A stretch of 64,000 nt of DNA, taken from positions 1,736,001 through 1,800,000 of the forward strand of contig LODT01000037.1 of the NCBI GenBank assembly GCA_001606155.1, in the 5' to 3' direction. The DNA is from Tieghemostelium lacteum. Its lineage: Eukaryota; Evosea; Eumycetozoa; Dictyosteliales; Raperosteliaceae. The first letter of the stretch is position 1; each line of letters begins with the position of its first letter. Position numbers and translations under genes: made by a program. Positions 41,168-52,955 of the stretch are shown in pieces. Under the pieces are notes generated by a model, which did no database searches, was not told the DNA's origin, and worked only from the letters and a program-made list of their open reading frames with translations.

Positions 41168-41653
41168 ATGTCAACAACAGTAGCTACCAAGAACAATAAC
41201 CACGATAGCGATAGTGATAATGAAAAGAAAGGACCAAAATGCGGACCAAAACCACCAAAGGGACCAACTAAACCAATTGGAGACTTTGATGTCAAAAAAG
41301 AGGATCTTGGTCAATACAGTGCAAGATATTTAAATAAGTTGTTTGATAAAAGTGGAAAAGGTGAAACTCCAAAAGTCACAATAGAAGAAGCCAAAAGAGT
41401 TATTTTCATTTTAATGAGTGCCAATGAATTTGGTTGTACTTTAGAGTATGTTATATCTAGTTACCTAACATTTCATTATTCATATATAAATATTAATTAA
41501 ATTCAAAACTTTATTTAATTTAGACCAATTACATTAACTTTAGCATTCACATTATTAAAATTATCCAATCTTGATTATACAACTGATGAACACCAATGGT
41601 GTATCAACAAGATTATTAAAAACAGAATTGTTAGAAACTGTTTCTCTGGATAA
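41168..41653 (+). CDS. Small conserved-looking protein, unknown function
   Basis: Exons 41168-41445 and 41524-41653 (donor GTATGT, acceptor TTTAG) give 135 aa. The first 40 residues are an Asp/Ser/Lys region ending in a Gly/Pro/Lys motif with cysteine (GPKCGPKPPKGPTKP). The rest is a helical domain (EDLGQYSARYLNKLFDKSGKG, VTIEEAKRVIFILMSANEFG) with a Trp/Cys-containing end (HQWCINKIIKNRIVRNC). No signal peptide or membrane helix. Codons such as CCA, GGT/GGA and AAG in the first exon suggest high expression. I do not recognise the fold; it might be dictyostelid-specific. Confidence 0.65.
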
Positions 41654-42347
41654 AAGAGTAAACTCCTCTATCTCTGTTTTTTTCAACATCTTTTCAAATA
41701 ATGATTGTAACTAAAACATCGGAATAACATTAAAATAAAAATATATTTTGTATTTTAAACCTGTATATTTATCAAAATCAAAACCTCATAAACTGTTTAA
41801 TTTTTTTTATTTTTAATTAAATATCTTGGTATTTGCAATTCTACTTAATATTAAATCCCCAATAAAAAATATCAAAATAGATATTTATTTATAGATATTT
41901 TTGTACAAATAAAATAATTTCAGAATGTTTTTCATTTATATATTCATATCATCATATCAGAATTATTAGACAAAGATGTTTCCAAATAAGAATCAATCTC
42001 ATTACTTTAAATTAAATCATTTTAGTATTTAGTTACATTTTTTTAAATTACACGTCATTTGGTCAATACTCACACAATTTTTAACATAAAAATTTTAAAA
42101 GTTTGATTAGTCACAGTGAGAGTGTTTAAATGATTTACAATATTGAGTAATAGTACTATTGATGTAAGATTTGAAAGGTGGTCAACTTTAATTTATATAA
42201 AAAAGATTTAGAACAAGGATTGGTCATATCAAATCAAGATTTCATAGATAAATAACAAATAAAAGGAATTATTTTACATAAGTCCATATCAACAAGAACA
42301 AATTTAAAAGAATAGCTATAGTAGTAATTGTACAGAAAGATAACATA
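41654..42347. other. Intergenic AT-rich spacer
   Basis: Nearly 700 bp of very AT-rich DNA. I see no ORF, RNA-like hairpin set or promoter motif beyond T/A runs. Confidence 0.55.
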
Positions 42348-43020
42348 ATGTCATTTTTAATTGATTGGTTTTATAATATATGGTCTTATTTTGGTTTTAT
42401 GAATAGAAATTCAAATTTAACTATTGTGGGTCTAGGTAATGCTGGTAAAACTACTCTAGTGTATGTAGTACACTACAATCTCATAGATATAATCTAAATG
42501 TAAATGGTAGACTAACATTTTATAAATTGCTTTTAGAAATTATATTGTAAATGATTTAATTAGAGTTTATATGCCAACACAGAAACCTAATAAGAATACA
42601 TTTAAAAGTGGAAATACAACATTTAATGCATTTGATTTAGGTGGTCAGAAGATATTGAGAAGATTGTGGAGAGACTATATTTTAGATCCCAATACTATTA
42701 TTGTATTTGTAATTGATACTGCAGATATGGAATCATTCACAGAGGCAAAAGCAGAACTACAACATATATTAACAAGCTCTGAAGTTTCTCAAAATCCAAT
42801 TGTAATCGTTGGTACAAAGACTGATATTCCTAATCATTTAAATAGACAACAACTCATTCAAGCATTGGATTTACAGCCTTATATGTTAGGTATTAATACA
42901 GATATAAACTCAAGACCACTTGAGGTATTAACACTCTCTGTTGTAAAGAGAGAAGGTGTTAAAGAACTTCTATTGTGGTTAACTCAATGTTCTGACTATT
43001 GTTACAAAAGAAAACTGTAA
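42348..43020 (+). CDS. Divergent Sar1-like small GTPase
   Basis: Exons 42348-42460 and 42537-43020 (donor GTATGT, acceptor TTTTAG) give 198 aa, the size of Sar1. The N-terminus FLIDWFYNIWSYFGF matches Sar1's membrane-inserting helix. G1 is GLGNAGKT (Sar1 usually GLDNAGKT), the switch I Thr sits in MPTQKP, G3 is DLGGQ, G4 is GTKTD and the C-terminal RPLEVLTLSVVKREG resembles Sar1's RPLEVFMCSVV. Sar1 recruits the COPII coat at ER exit sites. Two positions differ from canonical Sar1: the catalytic His after DLGG is Gln, as in Arf, and NKxD is TKTD, as in Rac. It may therefore be a second, specialised Sar1 paralogue or an Arf-like protein. Confidence 0.83.
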
Positions 43021-43182
43021 ATCTAAATAAAATCCACTCCAAACAAATAAAGTACTAATTTAATAAGTGATCATCAAATTTTTAGAAATATTTTGAAAAA
43101 AAGACGAAAAGTGAAAAAAACGATTGTTTTTGTAAATTTTTTTTCATTTATTTATTTAGATCTAATTAAACTATAAATCATA

Positions 43183-44061
43183 ATGAGTAAGAAAGATATT
43201 GAATCTTCAGAAGACTCTGATTCTAGTGTTGTGGTTGACAGCAAAAAGAATAAGAAATCAAAAAGTAAAAAAGATGATAAATCATCAAAGAAATCAAAAA
43301 GTAAAAAGGATAAAAAAGTAGTTGAGGATTTAGATTCTGAGATGGAAGAGGAAAGTGATTCACAAAAGAAGAAATCTTCAAAAAAGAGTAAAGATAAAAA
43401 AGATAAATCATCATCTAAAGATAAAAAGAAAGATAAAAAGAAATCAAAGGATGAAGAAGAGGAAGAAGAACAAGAACACAAATCAAAGAAAGATAAAAAG
43501 AAATCATCAAAAGATAGTAGCACAAAATCAGATAAAAAAAGAAAAGAAAGAGATGAAAGTGATCAAGATGAAGATGAAGATGAAGAATCTAGAGAATCTG
43601 ATAAAAAGAAAAAGAAAACTACTACCACTACAACAACTACAACCAGTAAAAGTAGTAGTAATAAACCAAAGACATCAAATAAGACTACAGAGTGGTCATT
43701 CATTTATAAAAAAGAGCAGAGTTTGAAAGCAGATTTCTGTCCGGAATGTAATTCACTATTAAATTATCCTAAACCACACCAATCTATTGTCAGTTGCAGT
43801 CTTTGTACTTATTCCATTTCAAAAGAGTTCTTTAAAGACAAAAAGATTACAACCAAATCATCATTGTTCAAAAAAGAGGACAAGAGTAAGAAAGAGGAAG
43901 ACGAGGAAGAAGATCGTGGTGCTATTATCGATGAAAAATGCCCATCCTGTGGTCACAATAAGATGTATTTCAAAACTGCTCAAACTAGATCTGCAGATGA
44001 AGGTCAAACTATATTTTATGATTGTGTCAAATGTTCTTATAAGTTCTCTACAAATTCTTAA
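43183..44061 (+). CDS. rpa12: RNA polymerase I subunit RPA12 with long Lys/Ser/Asp-rich N-terminal extension
   Basis: A single exon encodes 292 aa. The first about 165 residues are almost wholly Lys, Asp, Ser and Glu with a Thr run. The folded part has an N-terminal zinc ribbon (FCPECNSLL ... CSLCTY) and a TFIIS-like C-terminal ribbon (CPSCG ... CVKCSY) carrying RSADEGQT, the acidic hairpin that supports transcript cleavage. This two-ribbon layout and the motif fit RPA12 (A12.2) rather than RPB9 or TFIIS. RPA12 of yeast and animals is only about 125 residues, so the extension more than doubles the protein. It resembles nucleolar KKE/SDE tails. Confidence 0.85.
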   Translation: MSKKDIESSEDSDSSVVVDSKKNKKSKSKKDDKSSKKSKSKKDKKVVEDLDSEMEEESDSQKKKSSKKSKDKKDKSSSKDKKKDKKKSKDEEEEEEQEHKSKKDKKKSSKDSSTKSDKKRKERDESDQDEDEDEESRESDKKKKKTTTTTTTTTSKSSSNKPKTSNKTTEWSFIYKKEQSLKADFCPECNSLLNYPKPHQSIVSCSLCTYSISKEFFKDKKITTKSSLFKKEDKSKKEEDEEEDRGAIIDEKCPSCGHNKMYFKTAQTRSADEGQTIFYDCVKCSYKFSTNS

Positions 44062-44187
44062 AAAAAGTTTACTTCCTCACATCACCACTACTTCAAATAA
44101 AATCTCTATAATATAAATACCCCTCTACATAGATTTTTTTTGTTATTTATTGTCTTACAAACCCAAAGTGACTTTTATTCAATATCA

Positions 44188-44883
44188 TCATTTGGATTGT
44201 ACAGACCAATTTGGAATATTTTTATTAATGACATCTTTAAACAATTGAATGGTATCTTTAGGATTTTGATTAGGATTAAATAAGGATGAACCTGCTACTA
44301 TTACATTGGCACCAGCCTCTGCTGCATCTTGTATGGTTTTTGGATCTAAACCACCATCGACTTGAATATTAAGGTTTGGATGTGACTGACGGAGAACTCT
44401 AACTTTCTCCATTTGATCCTTCATAAAAGATTGACCTCCGAAACCAGGTTCCACGGTCATAATCAATACAAAATCCATTTGATTGAGGTATGGTTGAATA
44501 TCAGATATAGGTGTCTTTGGTTTGACGCTAATTGCACATTTCATTCCACTTGATTTGATCTTGTCAATTACCTGTTGTGTAATACCACGAGGTTCTGTAG
44601 CCTCAATGTGAAATGTAATCGAATTGGCTCCTGCCACTTTAAAATCGTCAATCATTAACTCTGGATTTGTAACCATTAGATGGCAATCCAAATGACCTGT
44701 AGTATGTTTTCTCAATGACTTGATTACTGGTGCTCCTATTGTAAGATTTGGCACAAAATGTCCATCCATGACATCCATATGCAACCAATCAGCTCCACAA
44801 TCCAACATGTAATTAGCATCTCTTGCCAAAAATGAAAAATCAGATGACAATAATGATGGACATATAATTGGTTTAAGTGTCAT
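44188..44883 (-). CDS. rpe: Ribulose-phosphate 3-epimerase
   Basis: A single exon encodes 231 aa, the usual length. It is a TIM barrel with ICPSLLSSDF, WLHMDVMDGHFVPN (metal-binding His and catalytic Asp), LDCHLMV, MTVEPGFGGQ and IQVDGGL followed by ANVIVAGSSLF (phosphate-binding loop). The enzyme interconverts D-ribulose 5-phosphate and D-xylulose 5-phosphate in the cytosolic pentose phosphate pathway. All expected active-site segments are present. Confidence 0.97.
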   Translation of the reverse strand: MTLKPIICPSLLSSDFSFLARDANYMLDCGADWLHMDVMDGHFVPNLTIGAPVIKSLRKHTTGHLDCHLMVTNPELMIDDFKVAGANSITFHIEATEPRGITQQVIDKIKSSGMKCAISVKPKTPISDIQPYLNQMDFVLIMTVEPGFGGQSFMKDQMEKVRVLRQSHPNLNIQVDGGLDPKTIQDAAEAGANVIVAGSSLFNPNQNPKDTIQLFKDVINKNIPNWSVQSK

Positions 44884-45327
44884 TTTATGTAATAATATAA
44901 TGCTTATTGGTGTTTCTTTGATACTTTAAAAATTAAAATGTAAAAAAAAAAAAAAAAAAAATAAAGAAATAGGGATTTTAGGTGCATTAATCTATGGAAT
45001 AATTCGGAATTAAATAGAAGTCATTTTAATATAATTTATTAAATTTCATTTATTTTGATCAAAATGATAGAATATTCTAGTGTACTCATATTCCAGTTTC
45101 CATAACCTTGTGCAAAAATAAAGTCTGAAAAAAATAAATTGAATTTTTTTTAATATTGTTTTTTATTACGAATCATTACTTTTTATGGAAGGTGAGAGAA
45201 GGTTAAAAATTAATTTTTTTAATTAAAAAAAAAACAAAAAGGATGTGAATCCAGTTTGTTTTGATTTTTTAAAAGAATATAATTAATTATTTGTATTATT
45301 TATTTGTTTGCCTATACATTAGCTAAA
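44884..45327. other. Divergent promoter spacer
   Basis: AT-rich DNA with a poly-A run at about 44942-44960 lies between rpe and the Qbc-SNARE gene. No ORF or RNA seen. Confidence 0.55.
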
Positions 45328-46307
45328 ATGTCACAGGTATGTATTAGATTGGGGTTTATGATGATGGAGTGTGGGGATTACTAATAAGGAGGAATATTGG
45401 TTTAAATGATTAGCAAGAGGATTTTGAAAATCAACTGTTGGAGATGGAAAGAGAGTACGGTGGGACAGAGAGAACTAGTAGGATGTTAGAACAACTTAGA
45501 GAGGCACATGGTACTGGTGTGGATACATTGGTTAAATTGGGTACTCAAACTGAACAGTTAACAAATATAGCTAAACTATCTCAAGAGCAGGAGAGTTATG
45601 TATCGGGACTTGGGAAGTATAAGAAGTTTAATAAGTATATGAAAAGATGGAAAAAGGGAGAGGAACCAACACCTCAGCCTAAAGAAGTTCATCATGAAGT
45701 TAATAGAATAAAAGTTAAACATGTTCAAGATGTAAAGATTTATAATAATAAACAGGCTGAACGTGAGAGATTGGAAAGAGAGGCTGTGGAAAAACGTCAA
45801 AAGGAATTAGAAGATCAAAAGAATAATCCATTTCAGGAAGACGAAGAATCTAGATTTTCTAAAGGACTTTCGAGAATATGGAAGAATGATGCACTGAGTA
45901 GTGGTACTAAACAAGAGTTAAACTATGCAGCTGATAATCATAGTTCACCAATAACCAGACAATCTGAGATTGACCAAGATATTCAGAATAATAGTTTTAT
46001 AAAGAGATCAAAGTGGTTGGAAGTACAGGATCAACAGTTGGATGAAATGTCTGATATCTTGAATGAACTCAAGAACATAAGTGTTGCAACTCATTCTGAG
46101 CTTAAAGTTCAGTCATTGAAACTTGATGACATTTCAGCTTCTGTAGATAAAGGTTCAGATTTTTCTCTAAAGAGAAAATCACAGAAACAGATGGATAAAG
46201 AGAAAAAGAAACAAGCTGAGGCTGAGAAAAAGAGATTAGAAAAAGAGGAAAAAACTAGAAAGGATATTGATAAGAAACTTAAAAGTAGTGGTCCTCCTAA
46301 AAAATAA
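45328..46307 (+). CDS. SNAP-25/SNAP-29-like Qbc-SNARE
   Basis: A nine-base first exon (45328-45336, Met-Ser-Gln) and exon 45414-46307 (donor GTATGT, acceptor GATTAG) give 300 aa. The Qb SNARE helix (about 25-90) contains GVDTLVKLGTQTEQLTNI with the zero-layer Gln. The Qc helix (about 205-265) contains LEVQDQQLDEMSDILNEL and ELKVQSLKLDDI, also with its Gln. No membrane helix, and the linker lacks the palmitoylated cysteine cluster of SNAP-25, so it resembles SNAP-29. It has an unusual Lys/Glu-rich helical tail (about 270-300). Known role of the family: supplies two of the four helices for fusion with plasma membrane, endosomes or autophagosomes. Confidence 0.88.
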
Positions 46308-46673
46308 ACTTATAAGTCCTGTATATATTTAATCTTCTTATAGTAAACACTTAAGTTTTGGTGTTTTTGAGAAATAGACTATCACAATGAGTTTTTCAGA
46401 TTTGAATCCATTATTAGATTGTGATGCGATAATACAGCAAAAAAGATATTTTAATTTGAAATTTTTTTACAAAATTGTTTATTATAAATAGGTCTATCTT
46501 ATCAATTTGATTCTCATAAACAGCCACCAATCGAAATACAGATAAATTATTTTTTTATCTTTTTTTAATTTCTTTTCCACCTTTGTATTATTATATCTAA
46601 TTTATTTAAAAAAGACTCTCTACTCCAACTTGTACTTTTTTTTTTTAACTATCAGAAAAAAGTCAATTGAGAA
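46308..46673. other. Intergenic spacer with a possible micro-ORF
   Basis: A 34-codon frame starts at 46387 (MSFSDLNPLLDCDAIIQQKR) with coding-like codons at its start but nothing downstream. It may be an unused exon or chance. Otherwise T-rich promoter sequence. Confidence 0.4.
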
Positions 46674-49600
46674 ATGGAAAGTCCTAACCGAAATTGTGCA
46701 CTTTTTGAAAGCGCTTTGTTTCGTTCTGATCTATGTAAACATTGCTTTAGAAATCAAACAGAACACACTGTAATATTAAAGTATGTGAAATAAACATTTT
46801 ATAGATTATCTATCCCTCTCCAATAGATTTAGCCAGTAATCATTCATCATCAAAAAAACTTTTCACTTAAAAACTTATGTGTGAGAAAGTGATTAGTAGT
46901 AAGGTGTTGTGTGTGGGTTTTTTTTTCAAATCAACACTCTAAACAGACAGAATATTAATTAATTTATCATAAATTAAATATTTATTATAATAATAGCAAT
47001 ATCAATACAACAACAAATTATAATACAAAGAAACCAGTTGTAGAAGAGGTATCATTAAAAAGAGCACCTGCATCTATTCGAAGATCATTAACACCACAAA
47101 GTATACAGATATTCACAAAAGAATTACAATCACTGCCATCTAAACCACCTTTACCAACAACCCCAAAACAACATAACGGAAGTGGAAGTGGTAGTAATAG
47201 TAGTAATATATCACCATTGATTATATCAAGTAATTCCTCTTCATCCAATAGTAACAATTCACCATATAAAAGACCTTTACCACCTGTACCTAATCCAGTA
47301 TCAAAATTAAGATCAACATCTAATACACCAAATTCCTCACCAAATAGTTCAACATCTTCATTATCCTCATCCTCTGCATCAGCATTTACATTAGAATCAA
47401 CAACAACACCAACAGCAGCAACACCTACACATACAAGTCCAATGATTGAATCTTTGAATTTGACTAGACAGTCAAGATCACATTCAGATACAGCATCATC
47501 TGATAAACCACCAATTTCAGGTAGTTCACATTCATTCTTGATAACACCTAGTAGCAGTAGTAACAGTAGCAATGTTGCAACATCAAATCCAAAACCAATT
47601 AAAAAACACAACAAATCTGATAGTACAGGTTCAAATGACAGAGATGCTATAAAAGAACCTATAATATTGAATAGTGGTCAATTTGGTGGATCATTACAAT
47701 TTTCATCATCACCCAATCTATCATCATCACCCAGTGTACCATTACCTATAAACAGCAGTCAACAACTTCTAAAAGAATCTAAAAATCAATTGATCCCACC
47801 TGGGTCACCAAGTAACAGAAAATACACCAACATTGCAAAATCATTTATTAAACTTAAACTTTCAGCAGGATCCAGCGGATCTGGTAAAAAGTCAAGTTCA
47901 GCATCCAAATTGGGGCTTTCATCAAATATTCAGTTGTATAATGACGAAAATATCGAACCACAGAATAAGATACTCTATAGTATACAATCTATAATATCAG
48001 CAATACCAGGTGTTACAAGTAACAGTGTATATGCTATAATGGATATACTCAACAATCAACCTATTGACATTGATTTCCACAGTTATGTCAATGATCAGTC
48101 AATGGAAAATCTACAAAAGGCTTCAAAAACCATTCAAAAATGGATAGATTCACAACATTATGTGAGAATGGTAATTAAGGTGCAATCATGTGCTAGAAGA
48201 TTTCTAGCAAAAAAGAGATTAGAATGGCTATCTGAAACCTATACCAAAACCATTCTAAAAGAACGTAATATTGCATTTAGACAACTGATTCAACAGGAAC
48301 GTAGATATAACACCAATTTACAAATCATAGTAGCACAGTATTATAAACCATTGAAAAGTGGTTCTATACTAAGTGATCATGATTTTAAATCTATATTCTC
48401 TTCAATTGAAGAGATCTATCAGGTACACAGTAAGATTCTTCATCAATTTGAACAATTGCATAATAAGTGGCCTTGTATAGAGGGTTTAGGTGAATTCTTT
48501 TTAAGAATTGCACCAGAGTTGAAGGTATATGGTGACTATGTAAAGAACTTTAAAATGGCAATAGATACTCTCAATCGTCTGACTGATGAAAACTCTAAAT
48601 TTGCAAGTTTTATTAGAGAGGCTTGCGAAAACACTCCTGGAAAAGTACTGGATCTTATGACTCTTTTGTCGACACCTCTCAACCATTTATCAGTCTATGA
48701 AAGACAATTGTTTAATGTTCTCAATAGTACACCTCCCAATTGGGTCGATTATGATAATATCAATAATGCAGTAATGATGATGAAGGAAGTTGAGAAATCA
48801 GTACAAGAGAACTTGGCACAGGCTCAGAATGCTGCTACTCTATTGAATATCTACAGAAAAGTGAATAACAAGAAGGCTATTGACCCATTTGTCATTCCAG
48901 GTCGTATATTTATACATGAAGGTAGACTTATTAAATTTGATCCAAAAAAGAAGGACCAGATTTACTATTATCAATTGTGTAATGATATCATTTTATTTGT
49001 AAAGAAACCTGTGAATTCCAAAGATCTTTTGAAATTTAAGAATTGTTATCAACTGTCTGATGTAGTTGTAAATGATCTCTCTGATAGTGGACAGCACAAG
49101 AATATCATTAGTGTTCAGAATACCAAGACTAATGAGACTTATACATTCTCAATAGAGGACAAGAATGATAAAGTGTCTCTAGTTAAACAGTTTTCAAAAT
49201 TATGTACTACTAATAAATCAACTATAATCTATGGTGTACCTTTGATTGATCTCATTAATAGAGAGCAATCGTCAGTTGGTACTATGGATATGACTACTTC
49301 TGGAAGTGGTGGTCTATCTAATAGTGTAATGGTACCAATGTATATAGTGAAACTTTGTACCATATTACTTGGTCATGTACAATGTGAAGGTATTTTTAGA
49401 ATATCACCTAACCAATCGGATGTGGATTCAGTAAAAGAGAATTTGAATAAGGCCAATAGTGAGTCTGTCATTGACCAAATTCTAGGAAAGATTCAAAGTC
49501 CACATATACTAGCTGCACTTTTGAAATCCTATTTTAGAGAACTTCAACCACCACTTTTGACACACGAACTCTTTGATAAGATTGTAGATCTAGGTGACAA

Positions 49601-49934
49601 GGAATTACCTACCAACGAGACTATAGGTGTATTTAAACAATTGATTCAAAATATTCCAATACCTAATCAACATACATTCCAACTTTTACTTAGATTATTA
49701 CAACACTTTAGTTTGTCAAGTGAAACAAACAAAATGACACACTCCAATTTGGCCATTGTATTCGGACCAAATCTTTTGAAACCAACTCATCAGAGTATAG
49801 AAAACAGTTTGAAAATTCCAATAATCAATAATGTCATTGCTATGGTAATTGAAAACTATAATCTTCTATATAGTACAAAGAGTAATTTAACTATTACAAT
49901 ATCAAATAATAAAGAATTTATATTTAAAAGTTAA
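46674..49934 (+). CDS. RhoGEF-PH-RhoGAP protein with IQ motif
   Basis: Exons 46674-46780 and 46997-49934 (donor GTATGT, acceptor AATAG) give 1014 aa. The first exon encodes a Cys-His motif (NCALFESALFRSDLCKHCFRN) like those heading several Dictyostelium Rac regulators. A Ser/Asn/Pro-rich region follows (to about 340), then an IQ-like motif (IKVQSCARRFLAKKR, about 370), a Dbl/RhoGEF domain (about 395-585; RNIAFRQLIQQERRYNTNL), a PH domain (about 605-705; GRLIKFDPKKKDQIYYYQL) and a RhoGAP domain (about 715-990; ILLGHVQCEGIFRISPN with the arginine finger, THSNLAIVFGPNLL). One protein would thus both load and unload Rho/Rac GTPases; such fusions are known in Dictyostelium. All catalytic segments look intact. 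Confidence 0.9.
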
Positions 49935-50129
49935 TGTTACTTTTAATCTATTTCAAAGTCCAACAATTTTTTTATGCAACAAATTTGAAGTATTATATGG
50001 ATATGCCTTGTTTGTTTTTTATGATCAAAGAACCATGTTTGACTTCCTCAGAATTCAATTGATTTTTAAAATAGATTGAGTGATATTTTTAATAGGGTTT
50101 TTTTTTGCATTTTAGTAAATCATTTAGGA

Positions 50130-51727
50130 ATGTCAAACAAGTGTACAAAAGACAATCATTTAAAATTAGTTGATATGTATTGTAAAGCATGTCAAGTATG
50201 TATATGTAATTTTTCTTATTTTCGAATTTTATAATCTAATTTAAATAGGTGATGGTGTGTAGAAAATGTTTATCAACTCATAGCCATCAGGTACATGATT
50301 ATGAAGAGGTATTTGATGGAATAATGTCAGATTCTGATCATTATATAGATACACTGAATGATTTAATTAATCAAAAAATTGATGAAAAAGAAATGATTGA
50401 TTTGCATTTTAATAATGTAATTGAAAGACATTATCAACAACAAATTGATACAATCTCTGACCAATTTACATTTTTACATGATCTATTAACACATAAAGAG
50501 TTATTACTTAAAAAATTACTGAAATCTCATCATAATAATAATACTTCTATTTTACACCAACAAAAACTCACATTAAACAAAGAGATACTTCATTATGTAA
50601 ATTCATTAGAGGAATTTAATAATCTTTCCTCTACTAACAATAACAACAACAACAATAATAATAATAACGATGGTTGGAAATTAAAATTTATAGAAAACTA
50701 TTATAAAAGTATTTCAGCAATATCATCTACTAGTAACAGCACTACAAAATCAGAATATGAAGTTTATTCATTTGAATCTTATTCCATTAAAACAATGTCT
50801 AATATAATTAATGCAATGGAGCTTTTAAATGACCCAACATTAAAAATCAATCCATTACCTGAACCTAAATCAACATTAGATTTAAAATACTCTCATGATG
50901 TATATTTCTATAGAATTAATAACGGAAATGTGAGTCTGATTAATGTAAATAATAGAGAAATTGAACGTATTGAGAATTTAAATACAATAGTTCCAACTAT
51001 ATCAAGTTATTTCTATCAGTCAACAGTGATTAATGGAAATATAATATATCTCTTTGGTGTTGATAAATACTATAAAGTTGAAATTCACCTAAAAGATAAA
51101 AAGTGTCTTTGGGAGTCATTTGAATATCCAACAATTACAATACCTAATCTACACACTTCAGTCAGTGATGGCAAATCTAAAATATATTTTATTGGTGGAA
51201 GAGTTACCAAAGCAGAGATATTAGATAGTATTTGGTCATTTGATACTAATACTATGGAATTTGAGTTAATTGCTAAATTAGATATAGCTTCAATATCACA
51301 TTCCTGCTCATATGATCCTGTTGGTAAATTTATATACAAAATTGGTGGTTTTAATGGTGAACTTTTACGATCTATTGATAGATTAAATTTAGAGAAAAAG
51401 TCAATGGAAGTGGTTTTGATGCTCGATGAAGATGTGGTTTGTGGGTGTCTAGTAGGTGTAGATTATATTTATTTTTTGACTGTAAATTCAACATTTTATA
51501 GTTACAATCTAAAAACTAAAGAACAGAAATTGTTAAGTTCCATCAAACAAAATGAAGAATTAATATGTTCTAAACTCTACCAACAACATCAAGATACACT
51601 CTATCTTGTGGTAAATGGTGAAACTAATTTATTCCGATACAATATTGAAAATGATAAATGGGATACACTGAATCTCTTTAAAAATGAACCATTGGAGTTT
51701 ATTAATTTCATTTCACCATGTAAATAA
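50130..51727 (+). CDS. B-box zinc finger protein with kelch-like C-terminus
   Basis: Exons 50130-50195 and 50249-51727 (donor GTATGT, acceptor AATAG) give 514 aa. The B-box (about 4-42) reads C-x4-H...C-x2-C...C-x2-C...H-x-H, spanning the intron (MYCKACQ|VMVCRKC). A coiled-coil region follows (about 45-150) with an Asn run. About residues 220-500 contain kelch- or propeller-like strands (IYFIGGRVTKAEILDSIWSF, FIYKIGGFNGELLRSIDRL). This B-box/coiled-coil/propeller plan occurs in many unstudied Dictyostelium proteins; TRIM-type ligase activity is unlikely because no RING is seen. It ends 76 bp from the convergent psmD14 gene. Confidence 0.8.
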
Positions 51728-51803
51728 AATAATTTGTATTATTAATAATTATAATGTATAGTTTTATTTTAATTTATCAATGTATAATATTAAATTAATT
51801 ATT

Positions 51804-52880
51804 TTAAAAGGTGATTGTATCTAACATTACAGTTAAAACTCTAACTACATTATTTGCCATCAAAGTATGTACATCAGAAACTAAATGTCTCTTTGGATCT
51901 AATTTACCAACAGTTGAAACCTCTTTTTTCTCAGGTTCAACTTTATCTTCATCTTGGATAGATTTAGCATAACCTTTTGTTAATTCTAATAGATTCTGTA
52001 TTTTAGATAATGTTAGTATTTCAATAGAGAGAATAGGTTATATCATCTATAGAAATATACATACATTAATTTGTTTTTCATTTTGTTGTTGGTGAGTATC
52101 AAATTTCTCTAGAGTCAAACCTTCAGTCCATTTCTTTTTGTGTAAATTCAAGAGCATCTTTTGTTCCAATTCATTCTTTCTATAGTTAATGGATATAGAA
52201 TAATAGTTTCTATTTAGACCATGAATGAGTGCTTGAATGGATGGATCTTGAAGATGACCTAAATTGGAGGTAATTTGTCTTGGTTCTGCAGTTGGTGGTG
52301 TTTTAATAGTTCTAAATGCATCAATAACTACTTTACCTCTGACAGATTGTAAAGGATCAACTACAACTGCAACTGCTCTGGCTTGTAATTGTTCGAAACT
52401 CTGTTGAGTATTTACATCGACACTGGATAACCAACAACCAAATCCTGGATGTGAGTGATACCAACCGATGACAATTTCATTTCTTCCAGTTTGCTTGAGC
52501 ATATCTAACATTTTAGTTTGAAATACTGGATCTATAGCTTCTACACTGACAGTGGTACCACTTTGTGGCATAGCAAATACATCAATTACTCTAATAGTAT
52601 ATTCATCAATTAACTCTCCTAACATTAATCCCATAACTTCTAATGGTACACCTGCTCTTGCTGTATGTTTATTTTTAGTTAATATACTGCTATTCTCTTC
52701 TTATCCTCATCTATATTCCTCTCTAAATATTATCCACAATTCCATACCATGTTGTAACATTTTCAATAGAGCTAGTGATGAAATGTGTATAGTTTCTGCT
52801 GTATCTGGTAATGGGGTAGAATCTGTAATCTTCTCACCCATACCTTCTCTTCCTAATAAACTTAATAATGATCTATTCAT
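51804..52880 (-). CDS. psmD14: 26S proteasome lid deubiquitinase RPN11 (PSMD14)
   Basis: Exons 52880-52748, 52660-52065 and 51995-51804, with GTATGG/GTATGT donors and ACAG acceptors, give 306 aa, close to the 310 of human PSMD14. Diagnostic segments are [40 protein letters not shown] and the JAMM motif ([17 protein letters not shown]) holding the zinc-binding His, His and Asp. The tail [13 protein letters not shown] is also typical. RPN11 removes ubiquitin chains from substrates as they enter the proteasome. No substitution of a catalytic residue is seen. Confidence 0.97.
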
Positions 52881-52911
52881 ATTTGTATTGATTGTTGTTC
52901 AAAAAAAAAAT

Positions 52912-52955
<44 letters not shown>

